From an uncultured Tateyamaria sp. (GTDB taxonomy: Bacteria > Pseudomonadota > Alphaproteobacteria > Rhodobacterales > Rhodobacteraceae), in NCBI RefSeq assembly GCF_947497045.1, contig NZ_CANMEU010000001.1, positions 582,589 to 646,588 of the forward strand: a stretch of 64,000 bases of DNA, given 5' to 3'. Below, piece after piece: positions 34,278 through 43,585 of this stretch. Position 1 is the first letter of the stretch; every line of letters begins with the position of its first letter. The notes below the pieces were generated by a model. That model made no database searches. It had not been told where the DNA came from and was given only the letters and a program-made list of their open reading frames with translations. Position numbers and translations under genes: made by a program.

Positions 34278-35097
34278 GCAGCAGCTCGTTGATCGACGTT
34301 TTGGAACGTGTCCGCGCATCCACCTTCTTCACGATGACCGCGCAGTAAAGGTTCACACCGTTTTTCGAGGGCATGGACCCGGCCACAACGACAGATCCCG
34401 CAGGAACTTCGCCATAGGTGAATTCGCCTGTTTCGCGGTCCACGATCTTGGTTGACTGGCCAATAAACACGCCCATGCCCAGGACAGACCCTTCGCGCAC
34501 AATGCATCCTTCGACAACTTCGGAACGGGCACCGATAAAGCAGTTGTCTTCGATGATAGTTGGCCCTGCCTGCATCGGTTCAAGCACGCCGCCAATGCCA
34601 ACACCACCGGACAGATGGACATTCTTGCCAATTTGGGCGCAAGACCCGACCGTGGCCCAAGTATCAACCATCGTGCCCTCATCCACGTAAGCGCCGAGGT
34701 TCACAAAGGACGGCATCAACACAACGCCGGGGGCAATAAAGGCAGACTTGCGCACGACACAGTTGGGCACGGCTCGAAAGCCTGCGCCTTTCCACTGATC
34801 GTCACCCCAACCTTTGAACTTGGAATCAACCTTGTCCCACCAGCCACCACCCTGAGGGCCGCCATCCTGACGCTCCATATCCTTGATGCGGAAACCCAGA
34901 AGCACAGCCTTCTTGGCCCACTGGTTCACATGCCAGTCGCCACTGTCCTGCCGTTCGGCCACACGCAGCTTGCCACTGTCCAGCGCATTCAGCGTGTCCT
35001 CGATGGCGTCACGGGTTTCGCCTGTGGTTGCGGGCGTGATCGTGTCGCGCGCCTCCCAAGCTGCCTCAATCGCGGTTTCAAGCTGTGCGTTCGACAT
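34270..35097 (-). CDS. dapD: Tetrahydrodipicolinate N-succinyltransferase
   Basis: DapD succinylates 2,3,4,5-tetrahydrodipicolinate using succinyl-CoA, the entry to the succinylase branch of lysine and meso-DAP synthesis. The 275 residues contain a left-handed beta-helix of hexapeptide repeats at about 110-230 ([60 protein letters not shown]). The length and the [15 protein letters not shown] segment are family-typical. Together with DapE it completes the pathway around the intervening Hint genes. Confidence 0.96.
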   Translation of the reverse strand: MSNAQLETAIEAAWEARDTITPATTGETRDAIEDTLNALDSGKLRVAERQDSGDWHVNQWAKKAVLLGFRIKDMERQDGGPQGGGWWDKVDSKFKGWGDDQWKGAGFRAVPNCVVRKSAFIAPGVVLMPSFVNLGAYVDEGTMVDTWATVGSCAQIGKNVHLSGGVGIGGVLEPMQAGPTIIEDNCFIGARSEVVEGCIVREGSVLGMGVFIGQSTKIVDRETGEFTYGEVPAGSVVVAGSMPSKNGVNLYCAVIVKKVDARTRSKTSINELLRD

Positions 35098-35222
35098 GCG
35101 GAGTCCCTCCAGAAATGGTCGCCGCGCTTAGACAACAATCAACGACCCCATGCAATCACATCTGGGCAAGGCGCACAGGCCACGCTACCCCTTGTCCCAA
35201 GCCTTGAAAGGACCATGACCAG

Positions 35223-36065
35223 ATGAAAGATGACCGCCACAGCCCATTCCGTGATGCGCACACCGATCGCAAAGCCGCCGAAGGGGTGCCAGACACACCC
35301 CAAACCCGCTCGCCCGCCTATGGGCTTGCGTTCGCAGATGATGAGTTCATGTGCCGGGACGAATTGCGACCTGTGCGGTTGCAGCTCGAATTGCTCAAGC
35401 CTGAAATGCTGATGAACGAGGCGGGGATTGAATCAACCATCGTGCTGTTTGGCGGCGCGCGCATTCCTGACCCGGATCACAAGGATCAAGCACGGACCAA
35501 AACGCTGGCTGATCTGTCGCACTATTATGAAGAGGCGCGCATATTTTCCCGTCTGATGACGGAAAAATCCAAGCAAAGCGGGGGCACGCAAAACGTCATC
35601 GTCACAGGCGGCGGGCCGGGTGTGATGGAGGCGGGCAATCGCGGTGCCTATGATGCAGAGGGGGCGTCAATCGGGCTGAATATCGTGCTGCCGTTCGAGC
35701 AGGCCCCCAACGCCTATGTGACGCCGGATTTGTGTTTCAATTTCCACTATTTCGCAATCCGCAAGATGCACTTCCTGATGCGCGCACGGGCCATCTGCGT
35801 GTTCCCGGGAGGGTTCGGGACGCTCGACGAAATGTTCGAAGCCCTGACACTGATCCAGACCGGCCGCATGGAACGGGTGCCGTTCCTGCTGTTTGGCAAG
35901 GCGTTCTGGAATTCGATCATAAACTGGGATGCGCTGTCGGATGCAGGCACCATTTCGGCTGATGATCTTGACCTGTTCCGCTTTGTCGACACCGCGCAAG
36001 AGGCGATCGACGTCATCGATGCATGGGGCCCGACCGACAAACGCGGTGAGGTGCCCGGGCGCTGA
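35223..36065 (+). CDS. LOG family protein (TIGR00730 type)
   Basis: This 280-residue protein is of the lysine-decarboxylase-like/LOG fold. The motifs are VTGGGPGVMEAGNRGAYD at about 121-138 and FPGGFGTLDEMFEALT at about 193-208, the PGGxGTxxE signature. LOG enzymes release the base from nucleoside 5-prime-monophosphates. Old annotations as lysine decarboxylase are not supported. It has an N-terminal extension of about 50 residues. The substrate is not certain. Confidence 0.88.
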   Translation: MKDDRHSPFRDAHTDRKAAEGVPDTPQTRSPAYGLAFADDEFMCRDELRPVRLQLELLKPEMLMNEAGIESTIVLFGGARIPDPDHKDQARTKTLADLSHYYEEARIFSRLMTEKSKQSGGTQNVIVTGGGPGVMEAGNRGAYDAEGASIGLNIVLPFEQAPNAYVTPDLCFNFHYFAIRKMHFLMRARAICVFPGGFGTLDEMFEALTLIQTGRMERVPFLLFGKAFWNSIINWDALSDAGTISADDLDLFRFVDTAQEAIDVIDAWGPTDKRGEVPGR

Positions 36066-36068
36066 TTA

Positions 36069-36278
36069 TCAGGCGGCGATGCTGGGCAATACGCACACTT
36101 CGGTGCGGTGGGGCAGTGTTTCGACCATGTCGCCTGCGTCCGTTTCGCGGATGGAAAAACCGTAGCCCGCAAGGCGGTGCTTCCATTCGCGGCGCGACAA
36201 GGCAATCTCGCGTTCGCGTGTGACAAGATCCACGATTCGAGCGTGGGCAAATTCATCCTTGTTCGTAATAATCGACAT
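36069..36278 (-). CDS. Small conserved hypothetical protein
   Basis: This 69-residue protein starts at the ATG at 36278 (MSIITNKDEFAHARIVDLVT). GGAG lies six bases upstream, and an earlier in-frame ATG lies only four codons away. It contains the basic helical stretch REREIALSRREWKHRLAGYG and a short beta-rich end (TEVCVLPSI). No family is recognised. It lies between the LOG gene (convergent) and rlmN. Confidence 0.6.
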   Translation of the reverse strand: MSIITNKDEFAHARIVDLVTREREIALSRREWKHRLAGYGFSIRETDAGDMVETLPHRTEVCVLPSIAA

Positions 36279-36398
36279 GGGTATCTCCAATTCCTCATTC
36301 CCTGAGGATCACCTTGTCGTGCCTCCGTGGCATCAATCGTTCGTGATTTGGAAATTATTGAGGCCAATTGTGGCAAAGCCGGGAACAATGGCAGCCGC

Positions 36399-37574
36399 CT
36401 ATCCTAATCCGGCCTCTTGCGCGATCTGGGCACGGGACTTGCGGGCCCGCTCCGTCGCGGACTTCAACTGCCCGCAGGCCGCCATGATATCCTCGCCCCG
36501 CGGTTTGCGGATCGGGCTCGCATATCCCGCCTTGTAGATGATGTCGGCAAAGGCACGAATGCGATTGTTGGATGAGCGAGTATAAGGCGCACCGGGCCAT
36601 TCATTGAACGGGATCAGGTTGATCTTAGCCGGGATACCATCGATCAGCTTGATCAGGCGGCGTGCGTCCTCGTCCGTATCATTCACCCCATTCAGCATCA
36701 CATATTCAAACGTGATCCGTTCCGAATTCGACACTTTGGGATAGGCACGCAAGGCCTCCAGCAGTGCCTCGATATTCCAGCGCTTGTTGATCGGGACCAG
36801 CTTGTCGCGCACCTCGTCGGTGGTGGCGTGAAAGGATACCGCCAGCTGACAGCCAATCTCGGCAGCGGTGCGTGCAATCTCTGGCACAACGCCACTGGTC
36901 GACAGCGTGATACGGCGACGCGACAGCTGGATGCCCTCGGCGTCCATCGCGATCTTCATCGCATCGCGCACGTTCTCAAAATTATACAGCGGCTCACCCA
37001 TGCCCATCAACACGATGTTGGACAGCAAACGGGTTTCGTCCTTGGGCGCACCGGGGATGGGCCATTCCTCAAGATCGTCGCGGGCCATCATAACCTGACC
37101 GACAATTTCTCCAGCCGTGAGATTGCGCACCAGCTTTTGAGTGCCCGTATGGCAGAACGAACAGGTCAGCGTGCACCCGACCTGAGACGAGATGCACAGC
37201 GTGCCGCGCCCCTCTTCGGGAATGTAGACAACTTCGACTTCATGCCCACCGGCGATGCGGACCAGCCACTTGCGGGTGCCGTCTTCGCTCACCTGCTTTG
37301 ACACGACCTCGGGGATTTCAATCACAAATCGCTCGGCCAGTTCAATGCGATAGAACTTGGACAGGTTTGTCATCACATCAAAATCACGCACGCCCCACTG
37401 GTAGATCCACTGCCAGATCTGGCCGACACGCATCTTGGCCTGCTTTTCGGGCGTGCCATTGGCGATCAGCACATCGCGCATCGCATCACGGGTCAGACCG
37501 ACAAGGTTCACAGGCCCCTCCGGCAGCTTGCGGGGGATCGTCAAAACATCCTGGGTGATCGGCGCGTCAGCCAT
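36399..37574 (-). CDS. rlmN: 23S rRNA (A2503-C2)/tRNA (A37-C2) methyltransferase RlmN
   Basis: This radical-SAM enzyme methylates C2 of A2503 in 23S rRNA and of A37 in some tRNAs. The 391 residues include the CxxxCxxC cluster motif in [19 protein letters not shown] at about 131-149, the [12 protein letters not shown] segment, and [20 protein letters not shown]. The catalytic cysteine region near the C-terminus ([11 protein letters not shown]) is present. Confidence 0.95.
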   Translation of the reverse strand: MADAPITQDVLTIPRKLPEGPVNLVGLTRDAMRDVLIANGTPEKQAKMRVGQIWQWIYQWGVRDFDVMTNLSKFYRIELAERFVIEIPEVVSKQVSEDGTRKWLVRIAGGHEVEVVYIPEEGRGTLCISSQVGCTLTCSFCHTGTQKLVRNLTAGEIVGQVMMARDDLEEWPIPGAPKDETRLLSNIVLMGMGEPLYNFENVRDAMKIAMDAEGIQLSRRRITLSTSGVVPEIARTAAEIGCQLAVSFHATTDEVRDKLVPINKRWNIEALLEALRAYPKVSNSERITFEYVMLNGVNDTDEDARRLIKLIDGIPAKINLIPFNEWPGAPYTRSSNNRIRAFADIIYKAGYASPIRKPRGEDIMAACGQLKSATERARKSRAQIAQEAGLG

Positions 37575-37686
37575 GGCAAAGGTCCAGATAGGTAAGGTGA
37601 TGCGCCCCTATATATGAAAGGTGCAGGCAATCACAAAGGGATTCGCCAAATGAAATAAAGCGACGGCATTGCACCATCGCGTCTTC

Positions 37687-37730
37687 ATCTTGCCAGAAAA
37701 ACTCTGGGGTCTGGGGCAAAGCCCCAGTCA
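37687..37730 (+). repeat. Type A intergenic hairpin repeat, copy 1
   Basis: The layout is an ATCTTGCCAGAAAAACTC lead, then GGGGTCTGGGGC-AAA-GCCCCAG with a 7-bp stem (37711-37717 with 37721-37727). Similar units occur at 39612, at 45335 (reversed) and at 49485. The lead-plus-GC-hairpin layout is the same in all four. It is the most diverged copy together with the one at 49485. Confidence 0.55.
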
Positions 37731-37818
37731 GTCGTTACTCTGTCACAATCAGATCTGGACCCGGACAACCATACAGACTCGGCAAGGGGCCGCGCAGATC
37801 CCAATGGGCTGAAATACA

Positions 37819-37848
37819 AAGCGACCGTGCATCTCTGTACAGTCGCTT
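37819..37848 (-). terminator. Probable terminator of the IalB-type gene
   Basis: The inverted repeat AAGCGACCGTGCA / TGTACAGTCGCTT (13 bp with one mismatch and one G-T pair) encloses the loop TCTC. On the minus strand it lies 26 bases after the stop and is followed by TGTATTTC. This fits a Rho-independent terminator with a weak T-run. Confidence 0.55.
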
Positions 37849-37874
37849 CTGCATGTTTGACTTTGAAGGTGGCC

Positions 37875-38417
37875 CTAGCCGCCGCAGCGACCTTCGGCAT
37901 CCTCGACAGCGGCCGTAAAGCCCAACAAAGAGAACGTGTCCTTGGTCGTCGTGCCCCGGCTCGACACGCCGGTAACGATGGCATCCGAACCGCGTTTCAT
38001 AGCGGTGACAATCTTGGCGTCATCAGCAACGGTTGCAGGCCACGCCCATTCCCCATCCGTAAACAGCTCAAACTCATTGCCGCTGATGTTTATGTTTACT
38101 GTTGATCCAGACCGGAAGGGATATCCGCCGGTAAAGGCGACTTGCCCTTTGGCTTGGGCACTTGGACGATAAAAGACCATCAACAGGATTTGGCCACGGG
38201 TCGCCGCCACGACGCGGCCCTCGCGGGTGTTCACCGTTTCCTTGGGTGTTGCGACACCCCAGCATTCGGTCGGATTGTCTTCGACAAACACGCTCCAGTC
38301 GGTTTTGGCGGCCACTCGGTTCGTGCTCTGATCCTGGGCAAAAGCTACCCCGGACATAAGCGACAACGCGCCTACGACGACGGCCATGCCCCGCAATATT
38401 CTAGATGTCATTCCCAT
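37875..38417 (-). CDS. Invasion-associated locus B (IalB) family protein
   Basis: I choose the ATG at 38417 (MGMTSRILRGMAVVVGALSL), which has GGAGG at spacing eight. It gives 180 residues with a signal peptide ending near GVAFA. The mature part has the IalB-like pattern (KTDWSVFVEDNPTECWGVAT, GQILLMVFYRPSAQ, FTDGEWAWPATVADDAKIV) and a Cys pair (residues at CWG and the terminal RCGG). It is a periplasmic or surface protein. The family is common in free-living alphaproteobacteria, so a virulence role should not be assumed. Confidence 0.85.
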   Translation of the reverse strand: MGMTSRILRGMAVVVGALSLMSGVAFAQDQSTNRVAAKTDWSVFVEDNPTECWGVATPKETVNTREGRVVAATRGQILLMVFYRPSAQAKGQVAFTGGYPFRSGSTVNINISGNEFELFTDGEWAWPATVADDAKIVTAMKRGSDAIVTGVSSRGTTTKDTFSLLGFTAAVEDAEGRCGG

Positions 38418-38593
38418 AGTCACAGCCTCCAAGCTGTAAGTAGCCTCAATACCTGCACCGCCCCAAGGCACGCCTTTTTCAGCGCATTCTCTTGCAAGAG
38501 CGGCATTTCTTCTCGACAAGTGGCACATTAGCGCGAAACGCGCGACGCAGGAAAGATGAATTGGCGAGTTTTCGCGCAACTGTGAGGGAAAAG

Positions 38594-39586
38594 ATGACGC
38601 ATCCGGCCCATGACGCTGTAACGCTCGCCGAAATATGGCGCGGACCGTTCCTTGAAAGCGCGCATTTGGGGCACGCGGTGATCTGCGATGACAGCGGGCA
38701 GATCGTACGGGCCTGGGGCAATCCTGACGCGGTGGTGTTGCCGCGCTCATCCTCAAAAATGATTCAGGCCCTGCCCCTGATCGAAAGTGGTGCCGCCACT
38801 GCGCACAACCTCATGCCCGAGCACCTCGCGCTGGCCTGCGCCTCGCATCAGGGAGCCACGATCCATTCGAAAAAAGTCGGCGCGTGGATGGACCACCTTG
38901 GACTAGGCGATGATGATTTCCGATGCGGCCCGCAACCCTCTCGGGACGACGACGTACACCACGCGATGATCCGCGCACACGAAGCGCCCTGCCGCATTCA
39001 CAACAACTGTTCCGGCAAGCACGCAGGCTTTCTGACCTTGTCGAACCATCTGGGCGCAGGCCCGGAATATGTCGATCCGTCCCATCCTGTGCAGCAGGCC
39101 GCCCTTGAGGCATTCGAGCGGATGACAGGGGAAACCTCTCCCGGTTTTGGCATTGACGGCTGTTCCGCCCCGAACCACGCCTGTACCCTGCACGGTATGG
39201 CGCGCGCCATGGCTAAATACGCAGCCGCCCCGGATGACAGCCCCCAGGGACGGCTGCGAAACGCGATGGCCCGGCATCCCGATTTGGTGGCCGGCGAAGG
39301 GCGCGCCTGCACCCGCCTGATGCGCGCCATGGCCGGGCGTGTCGCAATCAAGACCGGGGCCGAAGGGTACTTTGTCGCAATCCTGCCAGATCAGAAAATG
39401 GGTGTCGCCCTCAAGGTCACGGACGGAGGCACGCGGGCCAGCGAATGCGCCATCGCCCAAATCCTTGTCAAACTCGGCGAACTCGACCCTGATCACCCGG
39501 AGGCGCTGGCCTATACCAACGGTCCCATCCATAACTTCGCGGGCCTGCACACAGGATACCTCCGCGCCGCGCCGACGCTGCTTTAG
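38594..39586 (+). CDS. Type II-like asparaginase (Rhizobium AnsA type)
   Basis: This 330-residue protein starts at the ATG at 38594 (MTHPAHDAVTLAEIWRGPFL), with GAGGGAA upstream. The earlier in-frame ATG at 38492 adds unrelated residues. The motifs are PRSSSKMIQALPLIESGAA at about 51-69, LACASHQGATIHSKKV, HNNCSGKHAGFL at about 135-146 and GIDGCSAPNHACTLHGMARA. These define the Asparaginase_II family, serine-based enzymes unlike E. coli AnsB. It would hydrolyse asparagine to aspartate and ammonia. Confidence 0.9.
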   Translation: MTHPAHDAVTLAEIWRGPFLESAHLGHAVICDDSGQIVRAWGNPDAVVLPRSSSKMIQALPLIESGAATAHNLMPEHLALACASHQGATIHSKKVGAWMDHLGLGDDDFRCGPQPSRDDDVHHAMIRAHEAPCRIHNNCSGKHAGFLTLSNHLGAGPEYVDPSHPVQQAALEAFERMTGETSPGFGIDGCSAPNHACTLHGMARAMAKYAAAPDDSPQGRLRNAMARHPDLVAGEGRACTRLMRAMAGRVAIKTGAEGYFVAILPDQKMGVALKVTDGGTRASECAIAQILVKLGELDPDHPEALAYTNGPIHNFAGLHTGYLRAAPTLL

Positions 39587-39607
39587 GCGAACGACACATC
39601 CGCCTTA
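39584..39607 (+). repeat. Type B hairpin repeat, degenerate copy
   Basis: TAGGCGAACGACACATCCGCC followed by TTA is a decayed form of the GGCGGAGG-ACA-CCTCCGCC-TTAC unit seen at 41838 and 43536. It starts in the asparaginase stop codon, and a type A repeat begins five bases after it. Confidence 0.4.
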
Positions 39608-39611
39608 CCCA

Positions 39612-39660
39612 CTTCTTTTGACCAAAAATACCGCGGGGTCTGGGGCTGTGCCCCAGTCAT
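39612..39660 (+). repeat. Type A intergenic hairpin repeat, copy 2
   Basis: CTTCTTTTGACCAAAAATAC followed by CGCGGGGT and CTGGGGC-TGT-GCCCCAG (stem 39640-39646 with 39650-39656). The first 22 bases (to CCG) are identical to the reversed copy at 45335. It lies between asparaginase and convergent serB and may serve as a terminator. Confidence 0.65.
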
Positions 39661-40535
39661 CCCTCAATAAATTCAGACCGCGCATAGCCCTGCAAAAACA
39701 GCAGCGCAGTCAAATCCCCAAAATTCACCCGCACATCACATTGCGCAGCAACACTCGGCTTGGCATGCAGCGCAACCCCAATCCCTGCGCGGTGCAACAT
39801 GCCCAGATCATTGGCTCCGTCCCCAACAGCCAAAACATCCGAATCGCCAAGGCTCAAGCGGGTCGTAATCTCCTCCAGCGCATCGACCTTGGCCTGCTGC
39901 CCGAGGATCGGCATTCCGACCTCACCCGTCAAAATACCGCCCGACGAAAGCAGCGTATTGGCGCGGTTCTCGTCAAAGCCCAAATCCGCCGCGACTGAGG
40001 ATGTAAACGCGGTAAACCCACCCGACACCAACGCGGCATAGGCCCCATCCGCCTTCATCGTCGCCAACAAGGTCGCACCACCCGGCGTCATCGTAATGCG
40101 GTCACGCAGCACATCCGCAATCACACTTTCAGGCAGACCGGCCAGCAACCCGACACGCTCGACAATGGCCGCTTCAAAGTCCAGCTCACCATTCATCGCG
40201 CGGGCGGTGATCTCCTTTACCCGGTCCCCGACACCGGCCACGTCCGCCAGTTCGTCGATGCACTCTTGCTGGATCATGGTGCTGTCCATATCGGCAATCA
40301 GCATCCGCTTACGTCGCCCTTCAAACGGCAGCACGACCAGATCGACGCCATGGTCCTGCATGTCGCCCCAAACCTCCCAGCGATTGTCGGGAATGGCGGG
40401 CAAGGTGAATGCCGCAGCCTCATCAACCGCCAGCCACTGCACATCCCTCCCGCCCCAAGCGTTGCGCAGCGCGTCCGCCATCGCTGGGTTCAGCGACGGG
40501 TGGGCGGGGTCCGTCAAAAGCGTACACACAAACAT
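39657..40535 (-). CDS. serB: Phosphoserine phosphatase SerB
   Basis: SerB performs the last step of serine synthesis. I choose the ATG at 40535 ([20 protein letters not shown]), which gives 292 residues. The frame stays open upstream but is antisense to the serC leader. The HAD nucleophile motif [17 protein letters not shown] is at about 85-101. Later HAD motifs are [19 protein letters not shown] and [19 protein letters not shown]. It is divergent from serC-serA, so the serine pathway genes share one control region. Confidence 0.94.
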   Translation of the reverse strand: MFVCTLLTDPAHPSLNPAMADALRNAWGGRDVQWLAVDEAAAFTLPAIPDNRWEVWGDMQDHGVDLVVLPFEGRRKRMLIADMDSTMIQQECIDELADVAGVGDRVKEITARAMNGELDFEAAIVERVGLLAGLPESVIADVLRDRITMTPGGATLLATMKADGAYAALVSGGFTAFTSSVAADLGFDENRANTLLSSGGILTGEVGMPILGQQAKVDALEEITTRLSLGDSDVLAVGDGANDLGMLHRAGIGVALHAKPSVAAQCDVRVNFGDLTALLFLQGYARSEFIEG

Positions 40536-40607
40536 GGGCAAGTTTCCGAAAGGCGACGGGTATGTCGCAAATAAATCAACAAGCGGCGCTATAGCCCCCA
40601 AACGTCG

Positions 40608-40692
40608 CTTGCACCACCCCGCCCGGCGGCGTACGTCCGGCAGTGGGACACCCTTCCCCAACGAAGGGCGATTATCTGTAAGGATACCAGAC
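40608..40692 (+). ncRNA. serC leader RNA motif
   Basis: The region directly before serC matches the alphaproteobacterial serC leader as I know it. The element GTCC-GGCAGT-GGGAC (about 40635-40649) is followed by the hairpin CCCTTC-CCCAAC-GAAGGG (40651-40656 with 40663-40668). A short linker and the AAGGA ribosome binding site at 40680-40684 come next. This conserved leader is proposed to regulate serC in cis. Its ligand or mechanism is unknown. The 5-prime limit given is approximate. Confidence 0.7.
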
Positions 40693-41832
40693 ATGGCACT
40701 TCCACAACCGGGCACACGCCCGAGCAATCCGCGCTTTTCCTCAGGGCCTTGCGCAAAACCCCCCACACATGAACTGACCGCCTTGGCCGACGCCCCGTTG
40801 GGCCGCTCGCACCGTGCCGCTGTCGGTAAGGCCAAGTTGAAACAGGCCATCGATAACACCCGCGAAATCCTCGGTGTACCGGCGGATTACCGCATCGGGA
40901 TCGTGCCAGCCTCGGATACGGGTGCCTATGAAATGGCGATGTGGTCCCTGCTTGGGGAACGGCCTGCCGAGATGGTCGCGTGGGAGAGCTTTGGCGCAGG
41001 CTGGGTCACGGATGTGGCCAAACAACTCAAGATTGACCACACCGTCCACACCGCCACCTATGGCGAGATCGTGGATATGGCAGCGCTGAATTACGACCAC
41101 GACGTCTGCTTTACCTGGAACGGGACAACCTCGGGCGTACGCATGCCAAGTGGTGAGGCGATCCCCGCCAACCGCACCGGGCTGACGCTGTGCGATGCGA
41201 CCTCGGCAGCCTTCGCGATGGATTTGCCGTGGGACAAGTTGGATGTGACGACCTTCAGCTGGCAAAAGGTACTGGGGGGCGAGGCGGCGCATGGGATGCT
41301 GATCCTCTCGCCGCGCGCGGTCGAACGGCTGGAAAGCTACACCCCGCCATGGCCCATGCCCAAGATTTTCCGGCTGACCAAAGGCGGCAAGCTGATCGAA
41401 GGCATCTTTAAAGGCGAAACAATCAACACGCCCTCGATGCTGGCGGTTGAGGATTACCTCTTTGCGCTCGATTGGGCGAAATCCGTGGGCGGGCTGCCGG
41501 GGCTGATCGCGCGGGCGGATGCGAATACGCAAGCCATCGCGGACTTCGTCGCGCAACACGACTGGATCGAAAATCTGGCAACCGACCCGGCGACCCGGTC
41601 TACGACCTCGGTCTGCCTCAAGTTCACCGACAAGCGGATCACAGACGGGGCAGCCTTTGCCAAGGCGGTCGCAAAACGCCTCGCGGATGAAAACGTAGCC
41701 CTCGATATCGGCGCCTACCGCGACGCGCCCCCGGGCCTGCGCATTTGGTGCGGCGGCACGGTCGAGACGTCGGACATCGAGGCCATGCTGCCATGGCTCG
41801 CCTGGGCCTTTGAGGCCGAAATCAACGCATAA
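40693..41832 (+). CDS. serC: Phosphoserine aminotransferase
   Basis: SerC converts 3-phosphohydroxypyruvate to phosphoserine. The ATG at 40693 ([20 protein letters not shown]) follows AAGGA at spacing eight and gives 379 residues. It is the alphaproteobacterial/archaeal type: [19 protein letters not shown] at about 39-57, then [20 protein letters not shown]. The PLP lysine lies in [17 protein letters not shown] (about residue 194). The serC leader precedes it and serA follows after 91 bases that contain two hairpins. Confidence 0.94.
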   Translation: MALPQPGTRPSNPRFSSGPCAKPPTHELTALADAPLGRSHRAAVGKAKLKQAIDNTREILGVPADYRIGIVPASDTGAYEMAMWSLLGERPAEMVAWESFGAGWVTDVAKQLKIDHTVHTATYGEIVDMAALNYDHDVCFTWNGTTSGVRMPSGEAIPANRTGLTLCDATSAAFAMDLPWDKLDVTTFSWQKVLGGEAAHGMLILSPRAVERLESYTPPWPMPKIFRLTKGGKLIEGIFKGETINTPSMLAVEDYLFALDWAKSVGGLPGLIARADANTQAIADFVAQHDWIENLATDPATRSTTSVCLKFTDKRITDGAAFAKAVAKRLADENVALDIGAYRDAPPGLRIWCGGTVETSDIEAMLPWLAWAFEAEINA

Positions 41833-41837
41833 ACCTT

Positions 41838-41898
41838 GGCGGAGGACACCTCCGCCTTACCCAATCCCCTTTTTCGCAAGGCGGACGTGTCGTCCGCC
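41838..41898 (+). repeat. Two tandem type B hairpins between serC and serA
   Basis: The stems are GGCGGAGG (41838-41845) with CCTCCGCC (41849-41856), loop ACA, and GGCGGACG (41880-41887) with CGTCCGCC (41891-41898), loop TGT. Both are perfect 8-bp stems. They lie in the 91-base serC-serA gap and could act as transcript stabilisers or partial terminators. The first is identical to the unit at 43536. Confidence 0.65.
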
Positions 41899-41923
41899 AT
41901 CGCTCCATCAAAGGACCACAGCA

Positions 41924-43519
41924 ATGGCCCCCAAAGTACTCATCTCCGACAAGCTCTCGGAAGCCGCCGTTCAAATCTTCAAAGATCGCGGGATCGAGGT
42001 CGATTTTCAACCCGACCTCGGCAAGGACAAAGACAAGCTCGCCGCAATGATCGGCGACTATGACGGCCTCGCCATCCGGTCAGCCACGCGGGTGACGCCG
42101 ACGATCCTCAAGAACGCGACCAACCTCAAGGTGATCGGGCGCGCGGGTATCGGCACCGACAACATCGACAAGGATGCCGCCAGCAAGAAAGGCGTGATCG
42201 TGATGAACACGCCCTTTGGCAACATGATCACGACCGCCGAACATGCCATTGCGATGATGTTCGCCGTTGCACGGCAAATCCCCGAAGCCTCCGCCTCAAC
42301 CCATGCGGGCAAATGGGAAAAGTCGAAATTCATGGGCACCGAACTGACCGGCAAGACGCTTGGGGTCATCGGGGCAGGCAACATCGGTGGCATCGTATGC
42401 GACCGCGCACGCGGGCTCAAAATGAAGGTGCTGGCCTTCGACCCGTTCCTGGGCGAGGAAAAAGCCGCCAAGATGGGCGTCGAAAAGGTCGAACTCGAAG
42501 ATCTGATCAAGCGCGCCGACTTCATCACACTGCACGTGCCCAAGACGGAACAGACAGCCAACATGATCACCGCCGAACGGATCGCGATGATGAAACCAGG
42601 TGCGCGGATCATCAACTGCGCCCGTGGTGGCCTTGTGGACGAAGTTGCCCTGGCCGAAGCGCTGAAATCCGGTCATGTGGCGGGTGCAGCATTCGATGTA
42701 TTTGCCGAGGAACCAGCCAAGGACAATCCACTGTTCAATCTGCCCAATGTCGTTGTCACCCCGCACCTTGGGGCCGCCACAACCGAGGCACAGGAAAACG
42801 TGGCCCTTCAGGTGGCAGAGCAGATGGCAAACTATCTGCTGACAGGCGCGGTCGAGAACGCGCTGAACATGCCCTCCGTCACGGCAGAAGAGGCCAAGGT
42901 GATGGGCCCTTGGGTGAAACTTGCCGGACATCTCGGGGCCTTCGTGGGCCAGATGACGGATGAGCCGATCAAGGCCATCAACATCCTCTATGACGGGTCA
43001 GTCGCAGATATGAACCTTGATGCGCTCAACTGCGGTGTGATTGCGGGCATTATGAAACGCGCCAATCCAGACGTGAACATGGTCAGCGCGCCCATCATCG
43101 CCAAGGAACGTGGTATCCAGATCTCGACCACGAACCAAAACAAGTCAGGCACGTTCGATGGCTATATCAAGGTCACCGTGGTGACGGACAAGCGCGAACG
43201 CTCGGTTGCGGGCACGGTGTTCAGTGATGGCAAGCCGCGCTTCATCCAGATCAAGGGCATCAACATTGATGCCGAGATTGGGGCCAACATGCTTTATACC
43301 ACCAACGAAGACGTACCCGGCATCATTGGCCTGCTTGGCAACACGATGGGCAAGAACGGCGTGAACATCGCGAACTTCACCTTGGGGCGTGCCGCCGAGG
43401 GCGGTGAGGCGATTGCACTTTTGTATGTCGATCATCCGATTCCGGGCGATGTGCTGAAAACACTGGACGGGACGGGGATGTTTACTCAGGTTAAACCTCT
43501 GGAATTTGACGTCGCCTGA
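41924..43519 (+). CDS. serA: D-3-phosphoglycerate dehydrogenase
   Basis: SerA performs the first step of serine synthesis. The ATG at 41924 (MAPKVLISDKLSEAAVQIFK) gives 531 residues, the long form. Domains in order are the substrate-binding half, the NAD-binding Rossmann fold (LGVIGAGNIGGIVCDRARG at about 145-163), and the catalytic region with INCARGGLVDEVALAEAL and VVTPHLGAATTEAQ. The intervening ASB domain and the C-terminal ACT domain (about 457-531, NEDVPGIIGLLGNTMGKNGV) suggest allosteric control by serine. It forms an operon-like pair with serC. Confidence 0.96.
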   Translation: MAPKVLISDKLSEAAVQIFKDRGIEVDFQPDLGKDKDKLAAMIGDYDGLAIRSATRVTPTILKNATNLKVIGRAGIGTDNIDKDAASKKGVIVMNTPFGNMITTAEHAIAMMFAVARQIPEASASTHAGKWEKSKFMGTELTGKTLGVIGAGNIGGIVCDRARGLKMKVLAFDPFLGEEKAAKMGVEKVELEDLIKRADFITLHVPKTEQTANMITAERIAMMKPGARIINCARGGLVDEVALAEALKSGHVAGAAFDVFAEEPAKDNPLFNLPNVVVTPHLGAATTEAQENVALQVAEQMANYLLTGAVENALNMPSVTAEEAKVMGPWVKLAGHLGAFVGQMTDEPIKAINILYDGSVADMNLDALNCGVIAGIMKRANPDVNMVSAPIIAKERGIQISTTNQNKSGTFDGYIKVTVVTDKRERSVAGTVFSDGKPRFIQIKGINIDAEIGANMLYTTNEDVPGIIGLLGNTMGKNGVNIANFTLGRAAEGGEAIALLYVDHPIPGDVLKTLDGTGMFTQVKPLEFDVA

Positions 43520-43535
43520 CACAGTATTGTCCTAA

Positions 43536-43554
43536 GGCGGAGGACACCTCCGCC
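43536..43554 (+). repeat. Type B hairpin repeat after serA
   Basis: GGCGGAGG-ACA-CCTCCGCC, a perfect 8-bp stem flanked by AA and TT, is identical to the copy after serC and is likewise followed by TTAC. It lies 17 bases after the serA stop and probably ends the transcript or marks its 3-prime end. Confidence 0.65.
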
Positions 43555-43585
43555 TTACGGCACATCGCTTTTGCAAGGGAATCCC

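Larger units (their letters stand above)
37575..37874. other. Intergenic region upstream of rlmN
   Basis: This 300-base gap lies between rlmN and the IalB-type gene. It holds one copy of the type A hairpin repeat (37687-37730) and a stem-loop terminator for the IalB gene (37819-37848). No convincing reading frame was found. Confidence 0.6.

Noticed and set aside
35223..36065. Lysine decarboxylase
   Set aside because: The PGGxGTxxE motif marks a LOG-type phosphoribohydrolase. The decarboxylase label is a historical misannotation.
40096..41832. Long SerC frame starting at 40096
   Set aside because: The first 199 codons are antisense to serB and contain the serC leader. The ATG at 40693 has a ribosome binding site.
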